A stretch of DNA of 64,000 bases, from positions 2,058,501-2,122,500 of the forward strand of contig NC_048539.1 in the NCBI RefSeq assembly GCF_902806685.2, in the 5' to 3' direction. How positions within the stretch are numbered: position 1 is the stretch's first letter; every line of letters starts with the position of its first letter. The translations under genes and the position numbers were made by a program. The notes below the pieces were generated by a model, which was not told where the DNA came from, ran no database searches, and worked only from the letters and a program-made list of their open reading frames with translations. Source of the stretch: Maniola hyperantus. Its lineage: Eukaryota; Arthropoda; Insecta; Lepidoptera; Nymphalidae. Shown in pieces: positions 42,095-51,561 of the stretch.

Positions 42095-42340
42095 CCCTCG
42101 GATGCCCGATGCATCCAAAAGGGAAAAGGGACGTTGGGGTCCCAAGGTGCTAGAATGGCGACCTCGCACCGGAAGACGCAGTGTTGGAAAACCCTCCACT
42201 GGATGGACGGACGACATCAGACGAGTCGCAGGGAGCCGCTGGATTCAGACGGCGCAAGACCGTGGCGTGTGGAAGTCCCTACAAGAGACCTATGTCCAGC
42301 AGGGACGTCTATCGGTTGATGATGATGACTGTAGATAAGA
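42095..42340 (+). mobile_element. RTE-clade LINE 3' end fragment
   Basis: In-frame RWGPKVLEWRPRTGRRSVG, PSTGWTDDIRRVAGSRWIQ, AQDRGVWKSLQETYVQQG, then (GATGAT)n. This is the RTE C-terminus; it joins the GC-rich minus-strand segment at about 42000. Confidence 0.75.
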
Positions 42341-42709
42341 GGATCCTATTCGCTTATGCTGTTAAATTGGACCACGTGATGATACAGGTCCCTGTCCCCA
42401 TACATCAAGCAGATCAGTTACATTGGCCGTTTTAATGAATTGCATGGCAAGTTGTTCGGGCGGTTCGGGAATCTGCTCTGATTTGAACGTGAATTAATAC
42501 GCCGGATTATACCGCCGCTGCCTGTTTGATGAAATGGTGAATCCTGGTGTAATGCATTACCATAATTTGGTAGATTGAACAACGTGTAAGCTTTACTAAG
42601 TAATTGAAGGGTCAACGGTAGGTACTTATGCACTATATAGAGGGTTTTTGTCAAGAAATAATCATAGATAGTTACGTTCAAATTAAATCTAAATCTAAAT
42701 AATAATATG
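42341..42709. other. Unassigned AT-rich DNA
   Basis: No gene; an 87-codon minus-strand frame is not credible. Confidence 0.4.
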
Positions 42710-43020
42710 TTAAAGAAAAAGGGACTGACTGACTGGCTGACTGACTGACTGACTGATCTATCAACGCACAGCTCAAACTACTGGACTGGGCTGAAATTTG
42801 GCATGCAGCTAGCTATTATGACGTAAGCATCCGCTAAGAAAGGATTTTTGAAAATTCAACTCTAAGGGGGTGAAATAGGGCTTTGAAATTTGTGTAGTCC
42901 ACCAGGACGAAGTCGCGAGCATAAGCTAGTAATATATAAAAAGAAAAGCTGACTGACTGATGATCGATCTAAGGAGGTAAAATAAGGGTTTGAAATTTGT
43001 GTAGTCCACGCAGTCATGAG
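42710..43020 (+). mobile_element. Two head-to-tail Hel-C elements
   Basis: The first runs 42710-42929 (GACTGACTGACTGACTGATC ... GCGAGCATAAGCTAG). The second begins immediately (TAATATATAAAAAGAAAAGC) and is internally deleted, ending at about 43020. Confidence 0.65.
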
Positions 43021-43106
43021 ATAATTTACAAATAAAATAAATCCCCAGTCCAAATCCAGCGAATAAAGTCCAAAGTATATAAAATTTGTGATCGATGATG
43101 ACAAAA

Positions 43107-43456
43107 AAAATTTTTTACAAAAAAAATAAAAACCGACTTCGTTACATAAACACTAAAAATTGAAAAATAATTTAATTTATTACCGAATATATTATGTATA
43201 CAAGAGTTAATATAGTTCCATAATAATACTTTTTGGTGCCGGTGCCAATTAGCTTTAGCTGCGCGAATCGTATGGACTTCATATTTTTATGGGACTCCAC
43301 AATGGCACCTCATTGGCACCGACCCCAAAAAATATTATTATGGAACTATATTAACTCTTGTATACATAATATATTCGATAATAAATTAAATTATTTTTCA
43401 ATTTTTAGTGTTTATGTAACGAAGTCGGTTTTTATTTTTTTTGTAAAAAATTTTTA
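43107..43456. mobile_element. Foldback element H, complete
   Basis: Arms of about 142 bp (43107-43248 and 43311-43456) are inverted copies with a 62-bp loop. Arm landmarks are ATAAAAACCGACTTCGTTAC, TTTAATTTATTACCGAATAT, GTTAATATAGTTCC and TTGGTGCCGGTGCCAA. Arms are nearly identical, implying recent origin or conversion. Non-coding; frames crossing it are artefacts of the palindrome. Confidence 0.8.
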
Positions 43457-43557
43457 TTTCACAATTTTTAGTAGCCCCATGGAATTATGCTATGACTGGT
43501 TAAAAATCTACTGTTTACTAAGCTATTACACTGATCGCGAACAATTTACTCTTATCC

Positions 43558-43702
43558 GTTGAGGAGTTCCAGTATCTATCTTCGAAGATGTTCATCAGAT
43601 CTTCACCAAATTGAAATGGGACCAACTTTGAAGTATACCCTTTTAAACAAAAAAAGAATTTTCAAAATCGGTCCAGGCGTTTTTGAGTAATCGGGGAACA
43701 TA

Positions 43703-43736
<34 letters not shown>

Positions 43737-43790
43737 TTCCGACGAATTGAGAACCTCCTCCTTTTTTTGAAGTCGGTTAAAAAGTCATAA
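43558..43790 (+). mobile_element. Repeat sharing the element H terminus, with poly-A
   Basis: GAGGAGTTCCAGTATCTATC, AAATTGAAATGGGACCAAC, TTTTCAAAATCGGTCCAGG, a run of 31 A (43704-43734), then GAGAACCTCCTCCTTTTTTT-GAAGTCGGTTAAAAA. The final GAAGTCGGTT repeats the tip of element H, so H may be an internal-deletion derivative of this longer family. Confidence 0.5.
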
Positions 43791-44439
43791 GATACAACAC
43801 ATGGTGGTGGCACAGGAAAGTAGAAGAGATAGCCCTCTAGAACCTAATATAATCTATAGCTAATTTTTATAATATACTGTGGTAGGTAAATACCTCGTCC
43901 GTGACTTCACTTGTTAAGGCTCCCACTGAAAACCAGCGCTGTAGCTTGCTGCAGCATGATGCTGAGTGGGAGATCTATATTTGGTCACACGTACTCGTAT
44001 ACATATAGTATATTTTTATTATTATTATTTTTTACTTATCAGTTTAATTATGTAGATTGACTTAATTAGCTTTTAAGATTTATTGTAGTATTGTGATCAA
44101 ATAAAAGTTTTCTTTCTTTCTTTCTTTCTATAAATGTGACCCTTGGTTAAAAGATTAACACCTTGGTGTTAATCATCACTTTTGATATTATGTACAAACT
44201 CATATAACGTATCTATGAAATAAATTTTTTTGTTACAATGAATAGATAGACTGCCGAGAAATTTTTATCCTTACAATTAACGGCAAAATATAGTAACTTT
44301 GGGCACCTTTAATTTATATCTACGAAAATAATAAGAAACATGAAACAATTTCAGTCCACATTGTCCAAACTCCAAGGACAGTGCATTTGTTGAATACACG
44401 TTTGTTGCGAAGTTTATTCAGAAATAGCACTCAAATGAG
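43791..44439. other. Unassigned AT-rich DNA with (TTTC)n
   Basis: TTTTCTTTCTTTCTTTCTTTC at 44108-44128; otherwise nothing recognised. Confidence 0.4.
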
Positions 44440-44605
44440 CAGCGGCCATTGTGTTGAAATAATGCCCCTCGTTGTACGTGTGATTGAATTGAAACATTTT
44501 CGTTTTGCGACCGAAAATAAACAGCGATTGTAGGTGTGGGATGAAATGGACTCGTGATGTCCCAATTTCGGATGCCATATCCGAAAATGGGAGAGTTTAT
44601 TATTG
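44440..44605 (+). repeat. Unexplained 150-bp module, copy 1
   Basis: ATTGTGTTGAAATAATGCCC, ATTGAAACATTTTCGTTTTG, CGACCGAAAATAAACAGCGA, GGGATGAAATGGACTCGTGA, TGTCCCAATTTCGGATGCC. Repeated nearly unchanged at 44984-45160 and in diverged form at 46325-46460. No TIRs, tRNA boxes or poly-A. Confidence 0.75.
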
Positions 44606-44983
44606 AAAATTTTTATTTAGGTATCTCTATAGGCACACAGTATGTCAGAATACAGGATAGATTATTACATGGTCAGTCCATTAATTCAATCATATTTCAA
44701 TCCATGGAATCAAATCTATAGCTAATGTTTAATAAAGTTTTCAACTGACTGATATAATTGTCAACTAGGTGAAGCCAACATGGATGTAGAAAATAATAAT
44801 TCTTATTGTGCTAAGAATTAGTACTTAAAATTTCTTTGGATGCCAACTACTTTGTTCGATTTAATTTTTTTAAATCTCATATTGTTTTTCCGGGATAAAA
44901 GTTACTCTTATAGTCTCTTATCTTCTCTATAGTTAAGTAATATGTCATTTTCCATGGATCCGTTGATCTGTTGCCACATGGTG
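44606..44983. other. Unassigned AT-rich DNA
   Basis: Spacer between two copies of the 150-bp module; no gene or repeat recognised. Confidence 0.4.
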
Positions 44984-45160
44984 AATTGTGTTGAAATAAT
45001 GCCCCTCGTTGTACTTACGTGTGATTGAATTGAAACATTTTCGTTTTGCGACCGAAAATAAACAGCGATTGTAGGTGTGGGATGAAATGGACTCGTGATG
45101 TCCCAATTTCGGATGCCATATCCGAAAATGGGACAGTTTATTATTGCGGAATTTTATTAT
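44984..45160 (+). repeat. Unexplained 150-bp module, copy 2
   Basis: Differs from copy 1 by a 4-base insertion (GTACTTACGTG for GTACGTG) and very few substitutions. Lies about 540 bp downstream of copy 1. Confidence 0.75.
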
Positions 45161-45189
45161 ATCAGCTCTATAGGCTCGGATCGGATGAG

Positions 45190-45290
45190 TGACGTGATCG
45201 CTAAGGAGGTAAAATAGGGGTTTGAAATTTGTGTGGTCGGGGTAAGGAGGTAAAATAGGGGTTTGCAATTTAATTAGTCCAAGCGTAGCT
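45190..45290 (+). mobile_element. Two Hel-C core fragments
   Basis: Two copies of AAGGAGGTAAAATAGGGGTT-TG at 45203 and 45244, each the central Hel-C segment; the ends are lost. Confidence 0.5.
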
Positions 45291-45351
45291 TTGAAAATGC
45301 TGCCCAGCCCAGCTGAATTCTTCTGTCAGCCTTCTTGTTGAAGTTTCTATA

Positions 45352-45749
45352 AGTTTCGCTTGCTATTGCGCTGGAACCATGTCTCATTAACATCGAAATG
45401 ACGTCATTTTGACGTCAGCCGAAATAAAAATATACCATCAACTCGAAACTTTAGTCTTGTGGCGGTTGCCACAATATAAACTAGATGGCGCTGTTCAATC
45501 ATTTACGTAGTCCCGAACAAATGTACCGCCAACAGTACTCGCACTAACAAAGTGTTCTGCAATCTGTACTATATTATATAGAAAGTTCAAGATACAACCG
45601 TCGGCCCAGCTGACGCTACCGAGCACAACCAACCGCTCGGTGGGAGATCTCCCTTTGGTACGGTCGAGCCTACACACCGCTCCCGTACAGTCTAGTGCTG
45701 ACGTCACTAAAATGGCGGCTACGCCCATTAGCAATTTGCGGGACTTATA
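45352..45749 (+). mobile_element. MITE-G split by a solo LTR
   Basis: TATAAGTTTCGCTTGCTATT at the left and AGCAATTTGCGGGACTTATA at the right are the MITE-G ends. Without the LTR and one target duplication the sequence matches the short copy at 25664-25831. Confidence 0.65.
45458..45689. mobile_element. Solo LTR (232 bp), GTCT target duplication
   Basis: Starts TGTGGCGGTTGCCAC and ends CGCTCCCGTACA (TG...CA). GTCT flanks it at 45454-45457 and 45690-45693. Contains TATATTATATAGAAAG, a possible TATA region. Compared with the empty MITE-G copy at 25664 this segment is a clean insertion. Orientation and family unknown. Confidence 0.65.
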
Positions 45750-45863
45750 CCGAGTTGTATTATCTGGCCGATGTAGCTCGTGAACAATTTCGATGCTTAC
45801 ATTTCCGACGGTGACGGTTCATACCTGTTTCATTCAAAAAATCAACAATTATCGCGAAATTAA

Positions 45864-46266
45864 AAAACCGGCCAAGTGCGAATCAGGCTCGCGCAACGAC
45901 GTTTCCGTAGGTACTACAGTCGTATTTTTTCGCCATTTTGCACGATAATTCAAAAACTATGATGCATAAAAATAAATAAAAATCTGTTTAAGAATGCATA
46001 GGTGAAGACCTTTCATATGATACCCCACTTGATATAGTTATCTTACTTCGAAAATAGAAAATACTAATTATTAGTTCATGCCCACAAATTCACGGTTTTC
46101 AGATTTTTCCCCAAATGTCAGCTATGAGACGTAGGTCTCATACTGCCAAATTTCATGATTCTAGGTCAACGGGAAGTACCCTGTAGGTTTCTTGACAGAC
46201 CGACAGACAGACAACAACGTGATCCTATAAGCGTTCCCTTTTCCTTTTGAGATACGGAACCCTAAA
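45864..46266 (-). mobile_element. Family B element
   Basis: AAAAACCGGCCAAGTGCGAA ... GAGATACGGAACCCTAAATA; the (GACA)n tract is short, and a TGAGACGTAGGTCTCATAC patch forms a small inverted repeat not present in other copies. Confidence 0.75.
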
Positions 46267-46324
46267 TATCAACGATTTTCGCGAAATTAAAAAAAAAGCA
46301 TTCAAAAGAGGACTCAAAATGACC

Positions 46325-46460
46325 CAGCGACTATTGTGTCCAAATAATAGTCCCGCAGTAGGTGAGATTGAAATTTTCGTGTTGTGCCCGAAAATAAATC
46401 GTGATTTTAGGCACGGAATGAATGGACTCGTGATGTCCCAATTTCAGTTCGCCCGAAAAT
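46325..46460 (+). repeat. Unexplained 150-bp module, copy 3 (diverged)
   Basis: GCGACTATTGTGTCCAAATA, TGCCCGAAAATAAATCGTGA, then GAATGGACTCGTGATGTCCC-AATTTCAG. The GGACTCGTGATGTCCCAATTTC part is best conserved among the three copies. Confidence 0.65.
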
Positions 46461-46605
46461 GTAGAAATACAGCGATATCAATGGTTCTAGATGCGGCGTT
46501 TCATAGTAATAACATATTACTGTGACGAATAGGCTACTTGACAATTTTTTTAAGTTGGTCTTAAATGGTTAATATTTGTCCTATTATATCAAAAAAATTA
46601 ACACT

Positions 46606-46870
46606 TATGAGCTAATAAAATGCTTGGCTCACATAAAATAAAAGTATATTACAAATAACAATCATTTGAATTACATAGGCACGAGGTAAATAATGTTAAC
46701 GCGGCAGGGCTCGTGACGAGCTCGCTGTCTTGCGTGCGTGCACGTTGTCGAACATGGGAGTACTGAGGGGCAAACGCAGGGCCGGGACGCGCCTGCGGCG
46801 GTCACGGGGAAATGCTTGGCGGCACCCCCGCGCACCGCTGTCGTGTACAATGCCTACACGTTGCCTTACA
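46606..46870 (-). repeat. 3' LTR of the gypsy element
   Basis: In element orientation it begins TGTAAGGCAACGTGTAGG and ends TTAGCTCATA. The inner half is GC-rich (CCGCCGCAGGCGCGTCCCGG) and the outer half AT-rich. The exact outer edge is ambiguous by 2 bp (TTAGCTCA would give TG...CA ends), but the CACT duplication favours the edge given. Confidence 0.88.
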
Positions 46871-46881
46871 TCTCCCCCCTA
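46871..46881 (-). promoter_or_regulatory. Polypurine tract overlapping the gag-pol stop codon
   Basis: On the minus strand TAGGGGGGAGA lies directly against the TG of the 3' LTR. It serves as the plus-strand DNA primer in reverse transcription. The first three bases TAG are also the stop codon of gag-pol. Confidence 0.8.
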
Positions 46882-49800
46882 TAGTCCTGGTGGTAGCGTG
46901 GTACCAATAGGACTAGCACCTAACTTACGGGGTCGGCCCCGTTTACGCTTTTCCTGAAGCGGCGCTTGGATGTGACCAACGAAGGGAGTAAGATCAGACG
47001 AGTGGTACTTACCAATAACCTCCTGATCGCTGATTTTCTCCAGCTGGAAAGTAGCAGGACCGCACACCTGGCGCACGCGGTACGGGCCGTCGCGACGCGG
47101 CAGTAGTTTCGGCGTTTGCCCTCTGGCAGCGTCGTTGGAGCCGTGGGTCTTCAGCAGGACCAAATCACCCTCCTTATACAAAGGCGCCGGCCGTCGCCCA
47201 TCATCTGCGTACTTCTTTGATTCCGCTTGCGCGCGTTCATGCACATCTCTGGCTTGGGCTAGTACATTAGCCATCTTTTTCAGGTAAGGCGTAAAGCTAG
47301 GGACGAAATTGTCTTCTTCTAAAATGGCGCGGACGTCGGTGGTGGCATCGCTAGGAGCTCGGAGTTCCCGCCCGAAGGTGAGATAAGCAGGTGAGAATCC
47401 GGTACTGGCAGTCACAGCTGAGTTCATCGCAAAGCGGATAGCGGCGAGGTGAGTATCCCACGAGGTGTGATCTCGGCCGACTAATATAGCGAGCTGTGGC
47501 TTGAGGTCTCGATTCTTCCTCTCAATTGGGTTACTTTGCGGGTGATAGAGTGGGGTGAGTGCCTGGGTGACTCCCATGGCGTGGCACGCCTGCTGCATCA
47601 CGTCACTGATGAATTGGACTCCGTTATCGGAAATCACCCGGCGGCTCGTCCCGTACCTAAAGTAAATTTCGTTGATGAGAATTTTAGCACACTCTGCGCT
47701 CGTAGCAGCTTTAAGTGCGAACAGCTCGACCCACCGACTACATACATCTTCTACTATAAAGATCCAGCGATTCCCTTCTTGGGTCTCAGGGAGAGGACCA
47801 AACAAGTCGATAGATATGACTTCGAACCTTCTCGCCGTAGCTGGCGTCTGTACTAGGCCAGCTGGTTTCCGGGTATCCACTTTATATCTCTGACAGGGAA
47901 CGCATCGCTTGATGTAGTCAGCTACCTGGGCTCTCATGCCTGGCCAGTAGTATCTGGCTCTCAGACGTTCCAAGGTGCGCTCGACACCAAAGTGACCAGC
48001 GGTCGGTGCGTCGTGCAGGTCGGCGAGGGCGCGCGCGCGCTCGTGCTGCGGCACCACGAGGCAGGGCTGCTCGACGTCCTCGTCGTCGGCTGAGCACCTG
48101 TACAGAATACCGTCTGACATGACGTAGCCTTTATCGGACCACATTCGCGCTTTAAAGGGATCGTTCGATTCCATGTCGTCTATAACTTTCTTGACTTCAA
48201 GATCTTTCATCTGGTTCTCTCTGATATCTGCCGGGTTTCGCGTGGGCATATCCACGATAGTATAACAGAAATCGCACGCATCATCGTTAGCGCACGATGG
48301 ACGCGATAGTGCATCGGCGATAACGTTCTTTTTACCTGGTGTATAATTTATCTCAAGATTATACTCTTGTAGCGACAGCGCCCAGCGTGCTAGACGACCA
48401 CTCGGCGATTTCAAGCTCATGAGCCATTTCAGCGGTTGGTGGTCGGTCATCACACGTACTGTCGATCCTTCTATATATCCTCTAAATTTCTGCACCGCCC
48501 ATACGACCGCGAGCGCTTCTCTCTCCGTCGTCGTGTAGTTTTTCTCGGCGCTATTGAGTATGCGGCTGGCGTATTCGATTGGACGTTCGTCAGGCCCCTC
48601 CCCTTGCATCAAAGCAGCCCCGAGGGCGTAGCCACTACTATCAGTGTACAGCGAGTAGGGTTTTGTGCCATCAGCTTGTCGTAATATAGGTGCAGATGTA
48701 AGTTTTACCTTTAACTGTTCGAATGCATCTTGCTGGGGTTGCTCCCATCGCCAGGTGCTGGCCTTCTTCAGCAGATCCGTCAGCGGTTTTGCTGTAGCAG
48801 CAAAGTTAGGGATGAAACGCCGGAACCAACTTGCGGCTTGAATGAAGCTCTTGAGATGCTTAAGATTTAGTGGTGGGGTCATGGCTGCGATGGCGGTCAC
48901 TTTCTGGCAGTCCGTGGACAAGCCGCCTGGCACTATCACATGCCCCAAAAATCTTATGGAGTCTCTAGCGAAACAGCTTTTCCCTCGATGGACGCGCAGC
49001 TTGAACATCCGCAGGCGTTGAAAAACAGCCTCCAGGTCTTCCAGGTGCTTCTCGTATGAGTCTGAAAGTAAGCACAAATCATCAAGGTAAGCCCATATAT
49101 TGATATCCTGTAGGTTGGATTTAAAACGGTCCATCAACCTTTGAAAGGTAGCGCCCGAGTTCCTCAGACCCATCGGCATTCGTTTGAACCTATAAGTCCC
49201 TAACGGCGTGACAAACGCAGTCTTATCCCGATCTTCAGGCTGTACTAAAGCCTGAAAGTATCCCGAGCGAAGGTCAAGAGTTGACATGTAGTTGCTCGCC
49301 TTTGCCTCGTGAAGGATATCTTCCATCCGAGGAAGTGGATACCGGTCGGGTTCGGTGACTGAATTAAGCTTCCTATAGTCTACGCATAAGCGCACTCCTC
49401 CATCTTTCTTTCCTACTAAAACAACGTTTGCAGCCCATGGTGATTCGCATTCTTCTATTATGTCCTGCTCGAGTAACTTTTGCAGCTCCTTTTCTAATAT
49501 CTCCTTCTTACCTGCAGACATTCTATAGGGTGGTGACGCAATAGGTTGTTGACCCTTCTTCACCTTAATGCAGTGCATAGCGTACTCGGTAGGCGGGCCG
49601 TCAGCTGCGAACACGTCGGCATACTTGGACAGCAGCTGATCCAGCTGGGACCTCTGGTCACTAGTAAGCGTAGTACCCTCTTCATCTCTAAGGTAGACAG
49701 ACTGATCATTATTTAAAGCGAGAAGTTCATCATTTTGCGATGGTGAGTGGTCATCGTTTTTAGATGGTAAGTGGTATGTAACAAAATCATACTTGGTACT

Positions 49801-51231
49801 CGGAGAGTCACTAAAGTACCAGACTTGTTGAGGCGCATCAACTATTATGCCTGCCTGAGTAATAAAGTCAAGGCCGAGTAAAGTTCTAGCATCGGCAGCA
49901 TCAGGTAGTACCATAAAGGTAATGGGCAAATCGCGGCCTCCCAATTCGAGTTCTGTGTCACCGGTGAAAATTCTACTCACCCGGCGAGTCCCATCAGCGA
50001 GTCTCACTGATCGTTGCGACTCGTAGAACTGCACCCCTGCATCCAGCAGGATGTGATGCAGTCCCGGGCTGGCGATGCAGTGCGTCGCTCCGGTATCCAG
50101 CATGGCGACGCCTGCTCGGCCCGCGGCGCTCACCCGCACCACGGGGCGAGCCGGTGCAGAAGTAGGTTCGTTGACTTCTGAAAAGCTGTGAAAATCCACT
50201 TGTTTATCGCCTGCTTTATTATTGTTACTGGCAGCCCTGCAGGTAGTGCACCGAGATCTCACTACCCCTAGCTGGCCACATCCATAACACCGCAACGCAC
50301 TACTATTGTCGCTCTTAGAGCTTGATTCAGATTTTTCTTTCTCTTTGTCTTTTAACCTACGGCATTCTGACACTACATGCCCAAAAATATGACAAAAGCT
50401 GCACTTGGGGCGACTTTGCCGTGGTTTAATAGTTACCTTGTCAGCGTGACTAGTACTAGGCAAACTTTCCATATTATTATTATGAGAAGAGTTCTTTGAA
50501 ACAGGTTTACTACTTACGTTTACTAATTCTTCTATGTTTTCTTCGACTTCCCTAGCCCTACGTAACAACCCCTCAGTACTTACGCATTCCTCACGCTTCA
50601 ACCGTTTACGCACGCGTTTATGTAAAAGTCCATAACACATGTCTACTTGGATGTGGTCCTCGAGGTTGTACGGAAGTTTCGAAAGCGCCGCACGAGTGCG
50701 CGCGACGAACACGTCGGCACGCTCGCTGTCCTGTTGCTCGGCGGCGAAAACGTCACGGAAGATCTTGTATGGAGCTCGTGGTGCGCCGAACATGCCTCGT
50801 AGACACTCTATCGCAGCGGCCCACGTGGTCGTTGTTGCCTTCACGCCTTGCCACCAGACAGCTGCCTCACCAGTGAGAAGCATGGGTAGGCCTCGCAGAG
50901 CGTGTTCATCGGAGACGTTAGTGCAGTCCTTATACACCTCGACTGCATCGATGAAAGCTTCTAGCACGTCGGGATCGCGCGGCAAACTCCCCGCGAAGCG
51001 AGCCGAACACTTCGCGAACGTCCCGCATGGCGGCGGCGCGGGCGGCGTGCTGATATTTCCACCCGAGATCCCTCGGATGAGTGCGGCGAGCTGGCTCTCC
51101 GTTATCATCAGTGCAGAAGGCGACTCCCGGGTCGCGCTTCCGATGAGATCTTCTACTTCTTGCTCCCGGTCATCCGGGCTGGCCATCCCTTCGTTTTTCG
51201 ACTCCGTCCGGGTCTTGCTGCGCGTCGTCAT
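46879..51231 (-). CDS. Gag-Pol polyprotein of Ty3/gypsy-type retrotransposon
   Basis: A single 1450-codon frame. Residues 1-260 are Gag: acidic N-terminus, proline run near 63-68, capsid-like helical region. Zinc knuckle 1 has C277, C280, H285, C290; knuckle 2 (C315, C318, C328) has Val at 323 where His is expected. The aspartic protease active site is D379-T-G-A and the LLGLDF flap motif is at 451. Reverse transcriptase spans about 580-760, with D653 in LDLRSGY and the YLDD catalytic motif at 715-718. RNase H runs from D864 (TDSSG) through E905 and D930 to D973 (ADALSR). Integrase has the zinc site H1073, H1080, C1110, C1113 and the catalytic triad D1142, D1202, E1237. The C-terminus carries an AT-hook-like KRGRPRK (1430-1436). 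No stop or frameshift interrupts it, so Gag and Pol must be made as one protein and cut by the protease. The ATG at 51231 is the first in frame, about 330 bp inside the 5' LTR. Confidence 0.95.
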   Translation of the reverse strand: MTTRSKTRTESKNEGMASPDDREQEVEDLIGSATRESPSALMITESQLAALIRGISGGNISTPPAPPPCGTFAKCSARFAGSLPRDPDVLEAFIDAVEVYKDCTNVSDEHALRGLPMLLTGEAAVWWQGVKATTTTWAAAIECLRGMFGAPRAPYKIFRDVFAAEQQDSERADVFVARTRAALSKLPYNLEDHIQVDMCYGLLHKRVRKRLKREECVSTEGLLRRAREVEENIEELVNVSSKPVSKNSSHNNNMESLPSTSHADKVTIKPRQSRPKCSFCHIFGHVVSECRRLKDKEKEKSESSSKSDNSSALRCYGCGQLGVVRSRCTTCRAASNNNKAGDKQVDFHSFSEVNEPTSAPARPVVRVSAAGRAGVAMLDTGATHCIASPGLHHILLDAGVQFYESQRSVRLADGTRRVSRIFTGDTELELGGRDLPITFMVLPDAADARTLLGLDFITQAGIIVDAPQQVWYFSDSPSTKYDFVTYHLPSKNDDHSPSQNDELLALNNDQSVYLRDEEGTTLTSDQRSQLDQLLSKYADVFAADGPPTEYAMHCIKVKKGQQPIASPPYRMSAGKKEILEKELQKLLEQDIIEECESPWAANVVLVGKKDGGVRLCVDYRKLNSVTEPDRYPLPRMEDILHEAKASNYMSTLDLRSGYFQALVQPEDRDKTAFVTPLGTYRFKRMPMGLRNSGATFQRLMDRFKSNLQDINIWAYLDDLCLLSDSYEKHLEDLEAVFQRLRMFKLRVHRGKSCFARDSIRFLGHVIVPGGLSTDCQKVTAIAAMTPPLNLKHLKSFIQAASWFRRFIPNFAATAKPLTDLLKKASTWRWEQPQQDAFEQLKVKLTSAPILRQADGTKPYSLYTDSSGYALGAALMQGEGPDERPIEYASRILNSAEKNYTTTEREALAVVWAVQKFRGYIEGSTVRVMTDHQPLKWLMSLKSPSGRLARWALSLQEYNLEINYTPGKKNVIADALSRPSCANDDACDFCYTIVDMPTRNPADIRENQMKDLEVKKVIDDMESNDPFKARMWSDKGYVMSDGILYRCSADDEDVEQPCLVVPQHERARALADLHDAPTAGHFGVERTLERLRARYYWPGMRAQVADYIKRCVPCQRYKVDTRKPAGLVQTPATARRFEVISIDLFGPLPETQEGNRWIFIVEDVCSRWVELFALKAATSAECAKILINEIYFRYGTSRRVISDNGVQFISDVMQQACHAMGVTQALTPLYHPQSNPIERKNRDLKPQLAILVGRDHTSWDTHLAAIRFAMNSAVTASTGFSPAYLTFGRELRAPSDATTDVRAILEEDNFVPSFTPYLKKMANVLAQARDVHERAQAESKKYADDGRRPAPLYKEGDLVLLKTHGSNDAARGQTPKLLPRRDGPYRVRQVCGPATFQLEKISDQEVIGKYHSSDLTPFVGHIQAPLQEKRKRGRPRKLGASPIGTTLPPGL

Positions 51232-51542
51232 CGCGTCGTAGTAGGGTTAGGTAGCGATGTGTCGCTTCACAATCACCCAAAATGGCCGTTGGCTTCCCAG
51301 GAGCGCGACGGACCTCTCGTACGCGATGTAATTAACTCGACGCGATAGGTATCCCCGTTCGTTACGTAAAACGTCTATTGAGTTGACCTCACTTTAGCAC
51401 GGCAGTGTTCATGGATCGTAACAAAATGTCCGTTGACGTTGGCCACAAGTAGCGCGACGGAAAAAATCGAACGAACGCGATTCCACGAAACCACACAAAG
51501 GTAGGTATGTATGTACTCCCGATTGAATGTTCTTTCCTCGTG
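51232..51542 (-). other. Gypsy 5' leader
   Basis: Untranslated segment between primer-binding site and gag start. It should hold the packaging signal, which I cannot identify. Short frames on the plus strand here are not genes. Confidence 0.6.
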
Positions 51543-51560
51543 CTCCACGTTTAGGCGCCA
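51543..51560 (-). promoter_or_regulatory. tRNA primer-binding site
   Basis: On the minus strand TGGCGCCTAAACGTGGAG begins one base inside the 5' LTR. TGGCGCC pairs with a tRNA 3' end of GGCGCCA, as in lysine tRNAs, but the following bases do not match the usual Lys site well, so the primer tRNA is uncertain. Confidence 0.65.
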
Positions 51561-51561
51561 C

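Noticed and set aside
41549..42319. 256-codon plus-strand open frame with a His run
   Set aside because: It crosses a minus-strand GC-rich LINE tail and then a plus-strand RTE fragment in a different frame; the His run is a (CCACCA)n microsatellite. No domain is visible.
47536..47893. Plus-strand open frames of 73-106 codons in the gypsy element, and 50639-51241 (200 codons)
   Set aside because: They are antisense shadows of the minus-strand gag-pol frame.
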